From contig PMYJ01000256.1 in NCBI GenBank assembly GCA_003170875.1, positions 1-15,243 on the forward strand: DNA of 15,243 nt, given 5' to 3'. Below, one piece after another: positions 1-6,785 of the stretch. The translations under genes and the position numbers were made by a program. Below the pieces are notes generated by a model. That model saw nothing but the letters and a program-made list of their open reading frames with translations, was not told the origin of the DNA and did not search any database. The DNA comes from Candidatus Dormiibacterota bacterium (lineage in GTDB: Bacteria > Chloroflexota > Dormibacteria > Aeolococcales > Aeolococcaceae). How positions within the stretch are numbered: the first letter of the stretch is position 1; every line of letters begins with the position of its first letter.

Positions 1-588
1 GGGCTGGAGTGCATCGGAGTCGAGCCCGGCTTGCGCGGACTCGAGATCGACGAGACCTGTCGCGTCCGGGGCCAGGAGCATGTATGGGCCGGCGGCGACG
101 TGACCGGCGTCGCGCCCTTCACGCACACCGCCTCGTATCACGGACGGGTGATCGCGGCCAATCTCAACGGCACGCGAACCGTAGCCGACCATCGGGCGCT
201 GCCGCGGTGCGTGTTCACGGAGCCGCCCATCGCGTGCGTCGGCGAAACCACGGCGTCCGCGAAGCGCAAGGGGATGGACGTGATCGTCGCGACCACTCAG
301 CTGGCAGCGACCGCCCGTTCGCAGACGGACGCGGCGTTGGACGGGCATCTCACACTCATCGCTGACCGGCAGCGCGGTGTTCTCCTCGGTGCGGCGGCGA
401 TTGGCGCTCGCGCCGACGAGTGGATCGGCGAGGCGGTGGTGGCGATCCGTGCGGAGATCCCACTCGAGGTCATGGCAGACGTCGTTCATCCGTTTCCCAG
501 TTTCTCCGAGGTGTATGAGCCGGCGCTGCGAGAGCTGCTCTCCCACGCGCAACCTCCGGGCTCAGCCGGGCGCAAGCGGTTGGACTGA
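1..588 (+). CDS. Flavoprotein pyridine nucleotide-disulfide oxidoreductase, C-terminal part (5' end outside window)
   Basis: The reading frame is open from base 1 to the TGA at 586-588, so about 195 C-terminal residues of a longer enzyme are present. The segment WAGGDVTGVAPFTHTASYHG is the second FAD-contacting motif (GD.., then T..A...G) of dihydrolipoamide dehydrogenase and mercuric reductase-like enzymes. RCVFTEPPIACVGET matches the start of the dimerisation domain (usual form VVFTDPEIASVG). VVHPFPSFSE near the end carries the conserved His-Pro pair that in the family acts as acid/base across the dimer. The C-terminal Cys pair of MerA is absent, so a Hg(II) reductase is unlikely. The redox-active CXXXXC motif would lie upstream of the window, so the substrate cannot be named. 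It converges on the encapsulin gene. Family is confident; exact function is open. Confidence 0.88.
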   Translation, partial: GLECIGVEPGLRGLEIDETCRVRGQEHVWAGGDVTGVAPFTHTASYHGRVIAANLNGTRTVADHRALPRCVFTEPPIACVGETTASAKRKGMDVIVATTQLAATARSQTDAALDGHLTLIADRQRGVLLGAAAIGARADEWIGEAVVAIRAEIPLEVMADVVHPFPSFSEVYEPALRELLSHAQPPGSAGRKRLD

Positions 589-744
589 GCCCGGAGCGAA
601 CCGCCGGGGTTGGACGGGGGCGGCGACTCGTCGCTGCGGCTCCGGGGGCGCTGGTGACTGTCCAGAGCGGAGGTGGCAGCGGCGCGTCCGCTTTTCCGGG
701 CGACCTGGGCTAGAACGAGCCGGCCACGACTGACCGCGAGTTGG

Positions 745-780
745 GCCGGGCGCCCGGGGGCACCACCTGGTCAGGTGCCC
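745..780 (-). terminator. Inverted repeats at the 3' end of the encapsulin gene, possible terminator
   Basis: GGGCACC (758-764) and GGTGCCC (774-780) form a perfect 7-bp stem with a 9-nt loop. The encapsulin stop codon (771-773) lies inside the loop. A second perfect palindrome, CCGGGCGCCCGG, follows on the minus strand. There is no clear T-tract, so a rho-independent role is only plausible. It sits between convergent genes and could serve either strand. Confidence 0.35.
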
Positions 781-1577
781 ACCCGCAGCGCCACTGCGGC
801 GTCAGGTTCTAGGACCCTGAAGGTGAAGCTCTCCTCGATGTATAGCCGGACGAGATCGGCGTCATGGTCGACATAACCGATAGACAGGTCCTGGCCGCAG
901 TCGAGCAGGAAATCTCCACCTCGCAGACTGAGCACGATCCCTCCCTCCACACCGGGTGCCCACACCAGCGGGCCACCAAGGATCTGGCGGAGGTGGTCCA
1001 GGAGCAGGTACCCGCCGTGCTCGGTGGTCTCGACGATCTCGGTGTAGATCTCCGGGCCGATGGCCAGCCCGTAGGGCCCGTCGATCCCAGCCTGACGAAG
1101 TACGTCGACGGCGCGGGCGACTGCATTCGGATACCGTGGCGTGTCCTTTCCGAGCACGATCGGCTCGTGCGAGGTGCGCTCGGTGATGCCCTGCATCGCG
1201 GCCGCCGGGTGCCCGTGGAACACGGTCACGTTCTCCGCGAGTGCGACCTGCCGCGCCGCCTCGTTCAATCCGGCGAGATCGAGGTCGGTGGCTCCGCGCT
1301 CGGCGTCGTCCACTTCGGCGCGCGAGACCTTGAATTCGGCCCGCAGCTCGACCAAAGGCAAGACGCGCCGTTGCGCTGCCGTAACGCCCACCGACGGTGC
1401 GGAGATCGAGATGATCCGACCCAAGTGAGTGGCCGAGTGCGACCAACCGTGTGGTCCAGCGAAGTCCACCAGCTTCCGGGCCGCCAGGTGGGTGGTGAGC
1501 CGTGTCTTGGCCTCCTGGTCGATCGCCTCCCACCCCGCGTCAGAGATGGGCGCCAGGTCCCGGTGCAGGTGGTTCAT
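771..1577 (-). CDS. Family 1 encapsulin nanocompartment shell protein
   Basis: The 268-residue product matches the usual length of HK97-fold family 1 encapsulins (about 265). The N-terminal run (DLAPISDAGWEAIDQEA, then LAARKLVDFAGPHGWSHSATHLGR) is the conserved start of the family, whose N-terminal helix region binds cargo peptides. The C-terminal part (GIDGPYGLAIGPEIYT, YLLLDHLRQILGG, LVWAPGVEGGIVLSLRGGDFLLDCGQDLSIGY) matches the family P- and E-loop/A-domain region. The ATG at 1577 follows a strong AAAGGGGCGGAG. The frame runs 59 codons further upstream, but that extension overlaps the ferritin gene and is not family-like. The start overlaps the ferritin stop in an ATGA, so the two are translationally coupled: shell and cargo from one mRNA. 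Such shells usually build a ~24-nm 60-mer that stores iron oxidised inside. Confidence 0.96.
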   Translation of the reverse strand: MNHLHRDLAPISDAGWEAIDQEAKTRLTTHLAARKLVDFAGPHGWSHSATHLGRIISISAPSVGVTAAQRRVLPLVELRAEFKVSRAEVDDAERGATDLDLAGLNEAARQVALAENVTVFHGHPAAAMQGITERTSHEPIVLGKDTPRYPNAVARAVDVLRQAGIDGPYGLAIGPEIYTEIVETTEHGGYLLLDHLRQILGGPLVWAPGVEGGIVLSLRGGDFLLDCGQDLSIGYVDHDADLVRLYIEESFTFRVLEPDAAVALRVGT

Positions 1578-1960
1578 TGCTCCGCCCCTTTGAGGCTGCC
1601 AATGCCGAGCGATTCCGACCCGTTCGTACCAGGCGCCTCGTCCGGCCCCGGTGCGGTGCCCGTGACCTCGGCCTCGACCTGCGTGATCGGCTCGGAGGTG
1701 AACAGGAAGGTGCGCAATTGCCCATCGAGGACAGGATCGTGCCGGCGCAGCCACTCGAGGAGCATCGCCGCATGTTCCTTCTCCTCGTCTCGGTTGTGGG
1801 TGAGGACCGCGGCGAGGCTTGCGTCCGAGGTCGCCTTCACCCGCTGGTCGTACCAGTCGATCGCCTCGAACTCCTCACACAAGGACGTCCTGGCCCGGTG
1901 CTGGTCGATGATCGCTTCGTCGAGAAGTTGAAGCGGCTCGTGTAGTCCTTCGCTAGCCAT
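1574..1960 (-). CDS. Encapsulated ferritin-like protein (EncFtn), encapsulin cargo with C-terminal loading peptide
   Basis: The 128-residue protein has the compact two-helix EncFtn layout. By spacing against the Rhodospirillum rubrum protein (E32, W38, Y39, E62, H65), the ferroxidase-site residues are E30, W36, Y37, E60 and H63, inside CEEFEAIDWYDQR and NRDEEKEHAAMLLEWLRR. After a Gly/Pro/Glu-rich linker (about 95-114), residues 117-125 read SLGIGSLKG, a textbook encapsulin cargo-loading peptide. In the family, EncFtn oxidises Fe(II) at dimer interfaces of a ring decamer and the shell stores the mineral. The start ATG at 1960 has AAAGGAGAGG 7 nt upstream. The stop TGA is embedded in the encapsulin start (ATGA). 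It lies 44 bp downstream of the HAD relic on the same strand. Confidence 0.97.
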   Translation of the reverse strand: MASEGLHEPLQLLDEAIIDQHRARTSLCEEFEAIDWYDQRVKATSDASLAAVLTHNRDEEKEHAAMLLEWLRRHDPVLDGQLRTFLFTSEPITQVEAEVTGTAPGPDEAPGTNGSESLGIGSLKGAEQ

Positions 1961-2003
1961 CGGTTGCCTCTCCTTTCAGGATCGTCCTGCCGTGAGCGGG
2001 ACT

Positions 2004-2457
2004 TCACCTCCGAATCCCCAGCTCATCCAGGTGGATCCGGAGCGCGGCTGGGTCATCGTACACGCGGAAGGCGCCCGCCACCTCGTGCTCCTGGCGGCCG
2101 TACCCGCCCGATGACAGGCCCACTCCCAGCGCCCCGCGCGGCGGGCGGCGAGCACATCCCAGATGCTGTCCCCCGCGACGATGGAGTTGGTGATGGCGAC
2201 CCCCGACCGCTGGGCGGCGGCGAGGAAGAGGTCGGGATCGGGCTTGGCGAAGGGACCTCGTCGCGGGTGACGACCGGCACCGACGGCGGCACTCCCAGCT
2301 TGGCGAGATTGGGGGCGGCGGTCGCCCGGGTGCCACTGGTGGCGATCGCCCAGAGGACACCACGCTGGGAGAGGTCGCGGAGCAACGCGACGGCCCCGGG
2401 CAGCGGCCACGCGTGCGGCGCGAGTTCACGGAAGCCACTTGGGGCGGGAATGATCAC
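2004..2457 (-). pseudogene. HAD-family hydrolase (phosphoglycolate phosphatase-like), N-truncated and twice frameshifted
   Basis: Three minus-strand frames must be joined to read one HAD phosphatase. First comes PLPGAVALLRDLSQRGVLWAIATSG (motif II region, ATSG), then after a one-base shift near 2253-2258 FAKPDPDLFLAAAQ (motif III Lys), GDSIWDVLAARRAG (motif IV, GDS..D). After a second shift in the G/C run near 2131-2136 comes ALGVGLSSGGYG, ending LDELGIRR at the TGA 2004-2006. Motif I (DxDGT, the catalytic Asp) and the cap domain are missing: a TAG at 2458-2460 lies directly before the GTG that opens the frame. The product cannot be active, even if one or both shifts in homopolymer runs are sequencing errors. 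Codon use is like the neighbours, suggesting recent decay. Confidence 0.85.
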
Positions 2458-2540
2458 CTAAAGGGGGACTACCTTGATCGGCTCCGGATCTTCTCTACGT
2501 TGTCGGCGTGTTGACGGCCGGCAGCGAGGGGAACGGAGGC

Positions 2541-2633
2541 ATGATCAAGGTGGCTGAGATCGAGAGTATCCGGTGGAGGCCCTTTCGGGAAAGGGTGAGC
2601 GTGCGGGGGCTAGCGCGGTTGTTCCAGCGATAG
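2541..2633 (+). pseudogene. N-terminal stub resembling an IS21-type (IstA) transposase
   Basis: A short frame from ATG 2541 to TAG 2631 encodes 30 residues beginning MIKVAEIESIRWRPFRERVS and continuing VRGLARLFQR. It is preceded by a good ribosome site (GGAACGGAGG). The pattern 'I..IR...F.EG.SVR.LAR.' is that of the first helix-turn-helix of IS21 IstA-like transposases. A stop falls exactly where the recognition helix would follow. No catalytic domain or IstB is found downstream, so this would be a dead remnant. The match is by eye over 30 residues only. Confidence 0.4.
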
Positions 2634-2710
2634 ACGCCGTAGCCCAACCCTACGCTTTCAGATCAATAGCAGCGACTGATCCAGGGGAACCAGCTACTCG
2701 ATAGCGGCTG

Positions 2711-2733
2711 ACCCGGATTCGTATGATCCGGGT
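2711..2733 (-). terminator. Hairpin terminator behind the CBS-domain gene
   Basis: ACCCGGAT (2711-2718) and ATCCGGGT (2726-2733) form a perfect 8-bp inverted repeat with a 7-nt loop, starting 10 nt past the CBS gene stop codon (2744-2746). The sequence after it on the minus strand is not T-rich, so termination may be imperfect. Confidence 0.55.
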
Positions 2734-2743
2734 TCATCGCGCA

Positions 2744-3166
2744 CTAAGAGTGCGGGGTATCGGCCGCCGCAGGCGCTTCGGACGCGTGCGTGGCACGGAT
2801 GTGCGCACCCACGATGTCGCGCATCGACACGATGCCGACCATACGTCCCTGCTCGTCGACAACGAGAAGGTGGCGGAAATGGCCGTTGATCATCTCCTCG
2901 GCGGCGGTGTCGAGGTCCCAGTTCGTGGTCGCTGTGCGCGCCTCGAAGGTCATGCACGCCTCCACCGGGGTTGCTTCGGGGTCGCGCCCGTCGGCGAGCG
3001 CTCGCATCACGTCGCGCTCGGTGATGATGCCCGGCCCGGGGAAGCGTTCGTCGACCACGACCGCGGCGCCCACGCGGCGCTTCAACATCAGCCGAGCGGC
3101 CTCAGCGACGGTGACGGCGGTCCCGACCACAAGCAAGTCTGTGGACATCGCATCTTTGACGCGCAC
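2744..3166 (-). CDS. Small protein of two tandem CBS domains
   Basis: The product is about 140 residues with two CBS motifs: VRVKDAMSTDLLVVGTAVTV..AARLM....VGAAVVVDE....GIITERDVMRAL, then TPVEACMTFEARTATTNWDL..AAEEMINGHFRHLLVVDEQ.RMVGIVSMRDIV. Stand-alone CBS pairs dimerise and bind adenosine nucleotides (AMP, ATP, NAD-type ligands) and usually act as energy or redox sensors; the partner here is unknown. The chosen start is GTG 3166, giving MRVKDAMSTDLL, the normal family opening. It has GGAGGG 4 nt upstream. A longer frame reaches 3265 but would run into the repeated mobile-element end at 3250-3290. A LexA-like palindrome lies 41-54 nt upstream and a hairpin follows the stop. Confidence 0.9.
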   Translation of the reverse strand: MRVKDAMSTDLLVVGTAVTVAEAARLMLKRRVGAAVVVDERFPGPGIITERDVMRALADGRDPEATPVEACMTFEARTATTNWDLDTAAEEMINGHFRHLLVVDEQGRMVGIVSMRDIVGAHIRATHASEAPAAADTPHS

Positions 3167-3206
3167 GGAGCCCTCCACGCGCAGCTTACCACCACCGGCC
3201 GATACA

Positions 3207-3220
3207 CGAACTAGTGTTCG
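3207..3220 (-). promoter_or_regulatory. LexA/SOS-box-like palindrome upstream of the CBS gene
   Basis: CGAACTAGTGTTCG is a perfect CGAAC-N4-GTTCG inverted repeat, the core of the Gram-positive/actinobacterial LexA (DinR) operator. It lies 41-54 nt upstream of the CBS start codon, the usual place for a promoter operator. No convincing -35/-10 pair could be placed around it, so regulation by LexA is an inference. Confidence 0.45.
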
Positions 3221-3249
3221 GGCCTCGGGGGCGAGTCGTTCAGGCTTTA

Positions 3250-3290
3250 GGGGTGAAAGTGACACCCTGAGGTGGCCCAGTGTTGGGGAA
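3250..3290 (+). repeat. Copy A of a ~41-bp imperfect direct repeat, probable mobile-element end
   Basis: Starting GGGGTGAAAGTGACACCCTG and ending CCAGTGTTGGGG, this segment matches 6660-6700 in the same orientation with about four mismatches in 40 positions. The similarity stops abruptly on both sides. The TGACACC core with G-rich flanks looks like a terminal sequence of an insertion sequence. It is not linked to a complete transposase in this window. Confidence 0.6.
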
Positions 3291-3685
3291 TGTCATTCGA
3301 GCTCACGTGCGGGGACCTCTTCGGCGTCCCCTGGCCCCGCCACTTCGAGTACGGAGGCAAAATTCGGGAAGTCGAGGGGCACAAACGTCTTGGGCCCTGC
3401 CGTTGCGGCGACCACCTTCCCCTGCGAACCGTTGGACTCGGCGTCACATCTGCTCTGGCGCCCACGTCCCATGAGTGTGGTCCTCGTCGGTTGGCGTCTC
3501 GTAGCAGTGGCAGCGGCCTTGGGCGACCCCGTGGGGTGGGGACCGGGTGAGGCTCGGTTTCGCGAGCCGGGAGGCGCCACGGTTCGGCCGCCGGCCCGCC
3601 TTGCCGTCGATATGGTCGTCGGCGTGCTGCTCGCGGTGGCGGCCATCACCACGACTCTCGTGCTCCCGCGCCTGGCCGCTGGCCC
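3291..3685. other. Stretch without a recognisable gene
   Basis: Between the repeat copy at 3250-3290 and the IS630 remnant no family-like protein was found in any frame. A minus-strand frame ending at 3293 and a plus-strand frame from ATG 3471 with a hydrophobic stretch (VVGVLLAVAAITTTLVLP) are open, but neither has a ribosome site or known motif. Both are best regarded as debris between mobile-element fragments. Confidence 0.5.
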
Positions 3686-3905
3686 AGTGCGGCCTACGTG
3701 GAGGCGCAGCGGGCTTGGCTGCCGACCGAGCGGATGCCTGCCTACGCCCCCGAGCTGAACCCCGTGGAGCGTGTCTGGAACCGCGTCAAGGGCGGGGCGC
3801 TCGCCAAGCGCGGCGACGACACCGTGGGAGCTGATCGAGCTCGCCGCCGGCGGGTTCCGCAAGGCCCGAACCCAGTAGCGCTTGCTCTTCGGCTTCCTGG
3901 GTCAG
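3686..3905 (+). pseudogene. IS630-family transposase, C-terminal remnant
   Basis: The frame through 3686-3825 encodes AAYVEAQRAWLPTERMPAYA, then PELNPVERVWNRVKGGALAKRG. YAPELNPVERVWNRVK is the hallmark of the third catalytic region (the Glu of the DDE triad) of IS630/Tc1-like transposases. After a frame change near 3828 the family tail continues as WELIELAAGGFRKARTQ, is cut by TAG, then RLLFGFLG. The DNA-binding domain and the first two catalytic Asp are absent, so it is inactive and C-terminal only. Confidence 0.8.
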
Positions 3906-3912
3906 CCCGGGA

Positions 3913-4086
3913 TCACCCGATGAACGATCCCGTCAACCGCATCAACGATGCGTGGCCGAGAGTGACCAACGGCTCGGGTAGCCAAGAGCCTACCGTGCTC
4001 TCGCGGCGGACGCGCGCTGAACGCTGGTGGTCCAGACAGAGGCGCGTCACAACCACAACCGGCCAGCCGCGAACGTCGTCTAGCGT
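3913..4086 (-). pseudogene. Sigma-70-family (ECF, SigJ-like) factor fragment
   Basis: On the minus strand the segment DDVRGWPVVVVTRLCLDHQR, then SARVRRESTVGSWLPEPLVT (about 4080 down to 3961) reads like the end of region 2 and linker of SigJ/ECF41-type sigma factors (pattern VR.W...VV.R.CLD..RS.R.RRE..VG.WLPEPLV). The N-terminal -10-recognition core upstream and the entire region 4 downstream are missing; the frame runs into unrelated sequence and stops at 3913. It is a short relic, probably broken by the neighbouring IS630 insertion. Confidence 0.65.
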
Positions 4087-4416
4087 CGGAGTCGATTCGC
4101 ACCAGCCGAGTGAATGCCTCCTGCCTGGCGTGCACACCGCTCCGGAGACCTGGATTGTCGGCACCCACAGGCCTCAGGGTGTGATGCTGGTAGAGAGCCG
4201 GGGCCGCCGTGAGGCGCCGTCGCTTCGGCTGCCGCCAAGCCGGCCGCTGCGCGGGCTTGCCGAACTGACACGCTCAGCCAACGACGAGATCCAGGCGGTG
4301 GAGGACAATGTGATCCAGAAGCCAAGAGCATGGCACGCCGGCTATCCCTCGGCGATCGATCAAGGACAAACCCTGCCGAACCGCGGCCGGCTGCTGACGT
4401 ACTCGGAGGAAGTGCA
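4087..4416. other. Unassigned stretch upstream of the CpaF-like gene
   Basis: Frames are open on both strands here but none shows a family signature, a ribosome site or a continuation of the sigma-factor relic. The last ~15 bases hold the GGAGGA ribosome site of the next gene (4405-4410). A promoter for that gene should lie here, but no clear -35/-10 pair was seen. Confidence 0.5.
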
Positions 4417-6237
4417 GTGTTAACGGTGACCGCCTACTTTCTCGACGGCGCGCGTATCGACGGAGAGCTGGACGCAGCTGACCTTCCGGCCGATGACTTC
4501 TCCATCTTTGTCAACCAGACCAACATCCAGTCTGTGCGGGTGGCCGTCGGCGCTCTGAAGTACGTCGTCGTCCGGGAAGAGCATCCCACGATCAGTGAGC
4601 AGGACCCGCGCCAAGGGTCGAAAGCCCAGAAGCTCGTGCTCCGGCTTGTCGACGGAAGTTTCATGCATACATACCGCGATGCTTTCTTTGCCGACGTTGG
4701 CCAGATGCTGCATGTCCGCCTCTGGAATCCCGGTCTGTCCACGCTCATCAAGGCCGCCATCTCCAAGCGTGCGATCGCGACCGTCAGTGACTTCAAGGAA
4801 GGCGACACCTCGTCGTTCGATCAGTCGACGCACCCGTTTGTCTACGCGCCTAGAGATCGGATACCCACGGGAGCGCCGTACGGACCAACATCTGCCATGG
4901 CACTCGATCCGAACCTTCGCCACCTCGCGAGCACCTATCAGCAGATCCTTTCGCAGATAATCTCCAACTCCTCGGACACGGGGGCACTCGAGGCGGCCAT
5001 ACGGGAGAAGCTGGACGGGCTCATGGCGAACGAGCCGATCCAACTCACGCCTGACCAGAAGCAAGGCGTCGCCAACCTCATCGTCCAGCAGGCAGTCGGC
5101 TTTGGGGTGATCGATCCGCTAATCAAGGATCCGACTATCACGGAGATCATGGTCAACGGCCCCGGCGAAGTCTACTTTGAACGCGACGGGGTGATTCTGC
5201 GAAGCGACTTGCGATTCATCGACAACGATGAGCTCTCGGAGACCATTCGCAAGCTGGTTGAACTGGCCGGTAGGCGAATCGACGAATCCAGCCCCATGGT
5301 CGATGCTCGCCTTGCTGACGGGAGTCGACTCAACGCGGTCCTGCCGCCGGTCTCACCCAACGGGCCGATCTTGACGATTCGAAAGTTCTCCAGTTTTGCC
5401 ATGACGGTGGAGGACCTCATCAGGGAAACCACGCTCAGCTCATCGATGGCTTTGTTCCTGCAAGGAGCAGTGCGGGGTCGAGCCAATATCCTGATCTCGG
5501 GCGGTACGGGCGCCGGCAAGACGACGACGATGAACGTTCTGGGCTCCATGATTCCTGATGGTCAACGGGTGATCACCATCGAAGACTCAGCGGAATTGAA
5601 GCTGAATCACCCCCATGTGGTGACGCTTGAATGTCACCCAGCAAGTGTGGAGGGTCGCGGCGAGCTCAACGTGCGCGAGCTGCTGCGCAACAGCCTGCGC
5701 ATGCGTCCGGATCGCATTCTCGTTGGCGAGGTGAGGGGTGCTGAATCGCTGGACATGCTACAGGCGATGAACACCGGTCACGACGGCAGCATGTCCACCA
5801 TTCACGCCAACTCGGCTACCGAGGCATTGTCACGTCTGGAGACCATGGTCATCGCAGGATCAGCGGACCTGCCATTGCTCGCGATCAGGGCGCAGGTGAG
5901 CTCGTCCATCAACCTGTTCATCCATCAGGCACGAATGATCGATGGCACAAGGCGAATACTGCAGATCGCTGAGCTCCCGCACTTCGGCCTCGAAGATACT
6001 CCTCGGTTCGAGGTTATCTATCGATTCGTGAAGGATGGCGATGCCGGGTGGTTCGAGGCGACCGGAGTGTTGCCCCGTGTGGTGGAGAAGATGGCTATCT
6101 ACGACAGCATGGTCGCGGCCGAACTCTTTGACCCGGAGTTGACCCGAACTCCCGTCACCCGACGGAAGACCGCGACCGGCGAGCAGAGCGCCGGCGATCG
6201 AGAAGCAGTACGGGCTCAGGCTGAGGGACCGCAGTGA
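4417..6237 (+). CDS. cpaF: CpaF/TadA-type secretion (type II/IV) ATPase with duplicated beta-rich N-terminal region
   Basis: The ~606-residue protein carries the VirB11/CpaF ATPase core: IMVNGPGEVYFERDG and the N-domain at ~245, Walker A GGTGAGKTT (362-370, Lys368), Asp box TIEDSAEL (~388), Walker B ILVGEVRG (Glu438) and the His box STIHAN (His463). All catalytic motifs are present. Such ATPases power Tad/Flp pilus assembly or related secretion at the inner membrane face. The start is set at GTG 4417, with GGAGGA 6 nt upstream; an upstream ATG at 4330 lacks a ribosome site. Residues ~2-57 and ~70-124 look like two copies of a small beta-rich module (each opening hydrophobic-x-DG) not usual in CpaF. 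No TadB, TadC, pilin or prepilin peptidase is adjacent. The stop overlaps a GTG (GTGA) of a possible small ORF. Confidence 0.93.
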   Translation: MLTVTAYFLDGARIDGELDAADLPADDFSIFVNQTNIQSVRVAVGALKYVVVREEHPTISEQDPRQGSKAQKLVLRLVDGSFMHTYRDAFFADVGQMLHVRLWNPGLSTLIKAAISKRAIATVSDFKEGDTSSFDQSTHPFVYAPRDRIPTGAPYGPTSAMALDPNLRHLASTYQQILSQIISNSSDTGALEAAIREKLDGLMANEPIQLTPDQKQGVANLIVQQAVGFGVIDPLIKDPTITEIMVNGPGEVYFERDGVILRSDLRFIDNDELSETIRKLVELAGRRIDESSPMVDARLADGSRLNAVLPPVSPNGPILTIRKFSSFAMTVEDLIRETTLSSSMALFLQGAVRGRANILISGGTGAGKTTTMNVLGSMIPDGQRVITIEDSAELKLNHPHVVTLECHPASVEGRGELNVRELLRNSLRMRPDRILVGEVRGAESLDMLQAMNTGHDGSMSTIHANSATEALSRLETMVIAGSADLPLLAIRAQVSSSINLFIHQARMIDGTRRILQIAELPHFGLEDTPRFEVIYRFVKDGDAGWFEATGVLPRVVEKMAIYDSMVAAELFDPELTRTPVTRRKTATGEQSAGDREAVRAQAEGPQ

Positions 6238-6515
6238 GCAACCGCCACCGTGAGGCTGGCAAGGCCGACCACGCTGGCGATGCCGCGCCTGCCACGACGC
6301 AGCGCCCACCACAGCGTGCCCGCAGGCCCGGCCTCGACAACGGCGACCATCGGCACGCCGACGTTACCTCCGTCGACGCCGTACTTGCCTCGTCGCCTGT
6401 GGGGATCGCCGGGGTCCCGTTGCGCGACGTCTCCGCTCGGCTCCATGCACGTCAGTTTGCCCGACCTCGCTCCTCGCCGGGGCTGGTGCACCTCTGGCGC
6501 CGTCCTCCACGCTGA
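6234..6515 (+). CDS. Possible small ORF coupled to the CpaF-like gene, unknown
   Basis: A GTG at 6234 overlaps the CpaF stop in a GTGA arrangement, with a weak GAGGGA upstream. The 93-residue product is Arg/Pro/Ala-rich and has no recognisable domain or membrane segment. In Tad loci the next gene is normally TadB, but nothing here resembles it. It may be the degraded start of a lost downstream gene, or not coding. Confidence 0.22.
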   Translation: MSNRHREAGKADHAGDAAPATTQRPPQRARRPGLDNGDHRHADVTSVDAVLASSPVGIAGVPLRDVSARLHARQFARPRSSPGLVHLWRRPPR

Positions 6516-6772
6516 GCAGCGGCTACTCGAGGGGACCCGGCCGGGAAGCGGGATATGCGCCTGGGCGGCGACTGATGACAGCGACCGACAGCGGCTGGTC
6601 TGGACGGCTGTCCGGTGAGCGGTCATCAAGCCTGGGGCCGGGCCGAGATAGCCATTTCAGGGGTGAAACTGACACCCTGGGGTGGGCCAGTGTTGGGCAA
6701 CCTCGTCAACCCCAAATACGACCCCCCGGCAGGCGTTGGGCCTGACCCCACACTTCTGGCAAACAGATGTTT
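6516..6772. other. Intergenic stretch with mobile-element-like end
   Basis: No supported gene was found. The stretch contains copy B of the ~41-bp repeat (6660-6700) and, at its right edge, the putative promoter of the YTGPGGG-repeat gene. An open frame from 6615 runs into that gene, but its first 57 codons cross the repeat and are not repeat-protein-like. Confidence 0.5.
6660..6700 (+). repeat. Copy B of the ~41-bp imperfect direct repeat, probable mobile-element end
   Basis: It begins GGGGTGAAACTGACACCCTG and ends CCAGTGTTGGGC, matching copy A (3250-3290) in the same orientation with about four differences. Two copies in direct orientation cannot be the two inverted ends of one element. 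They more likely mark two independent insertions or remnants of a related element. Confidence 0.6.
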
Positions 6773-6778
6773 TAGAGT
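6773..6778 (+). promoter_or_regulatory. -10 element for a leaderless YTGPGGG-repeat mRNA
   Basis: TAGAGT lies 7 nt before the ATG at 6786 and there is no Shine-Dalgarno sequence, so the transcript probably starts at or next to the A of the start codon. No good -35 box is visible at 17-18 nt. The same hexamer is used by the strong rep promoter at 8358-8363. Confidence 0.35.
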
Positions 6779-6785
6779 CTGCCGC

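Noticed and set aside
864..1931. A 355-codon plus-strand open frame opposite encapsulin and EncFtn
   Set aside because: It is antisense to two clearly recognisable genes, has no family motif, and arises from G/C-rich third positions.
3293..3862. Minus-strand 189-codon open frame ending KTFVPLDFPNFASVLEV and on
   Set aside because: Overlaps the IS630 remnant in antisense, lacks a start signal and matches no family I recognise.
4172..4188. CCTCAGGGTGT, an 11-nt match to the reverse complement of repeat copy A
   Set aside because: The match ends after 11 nt on both sides, too short to call an inverted end in this GC-rich DNA.
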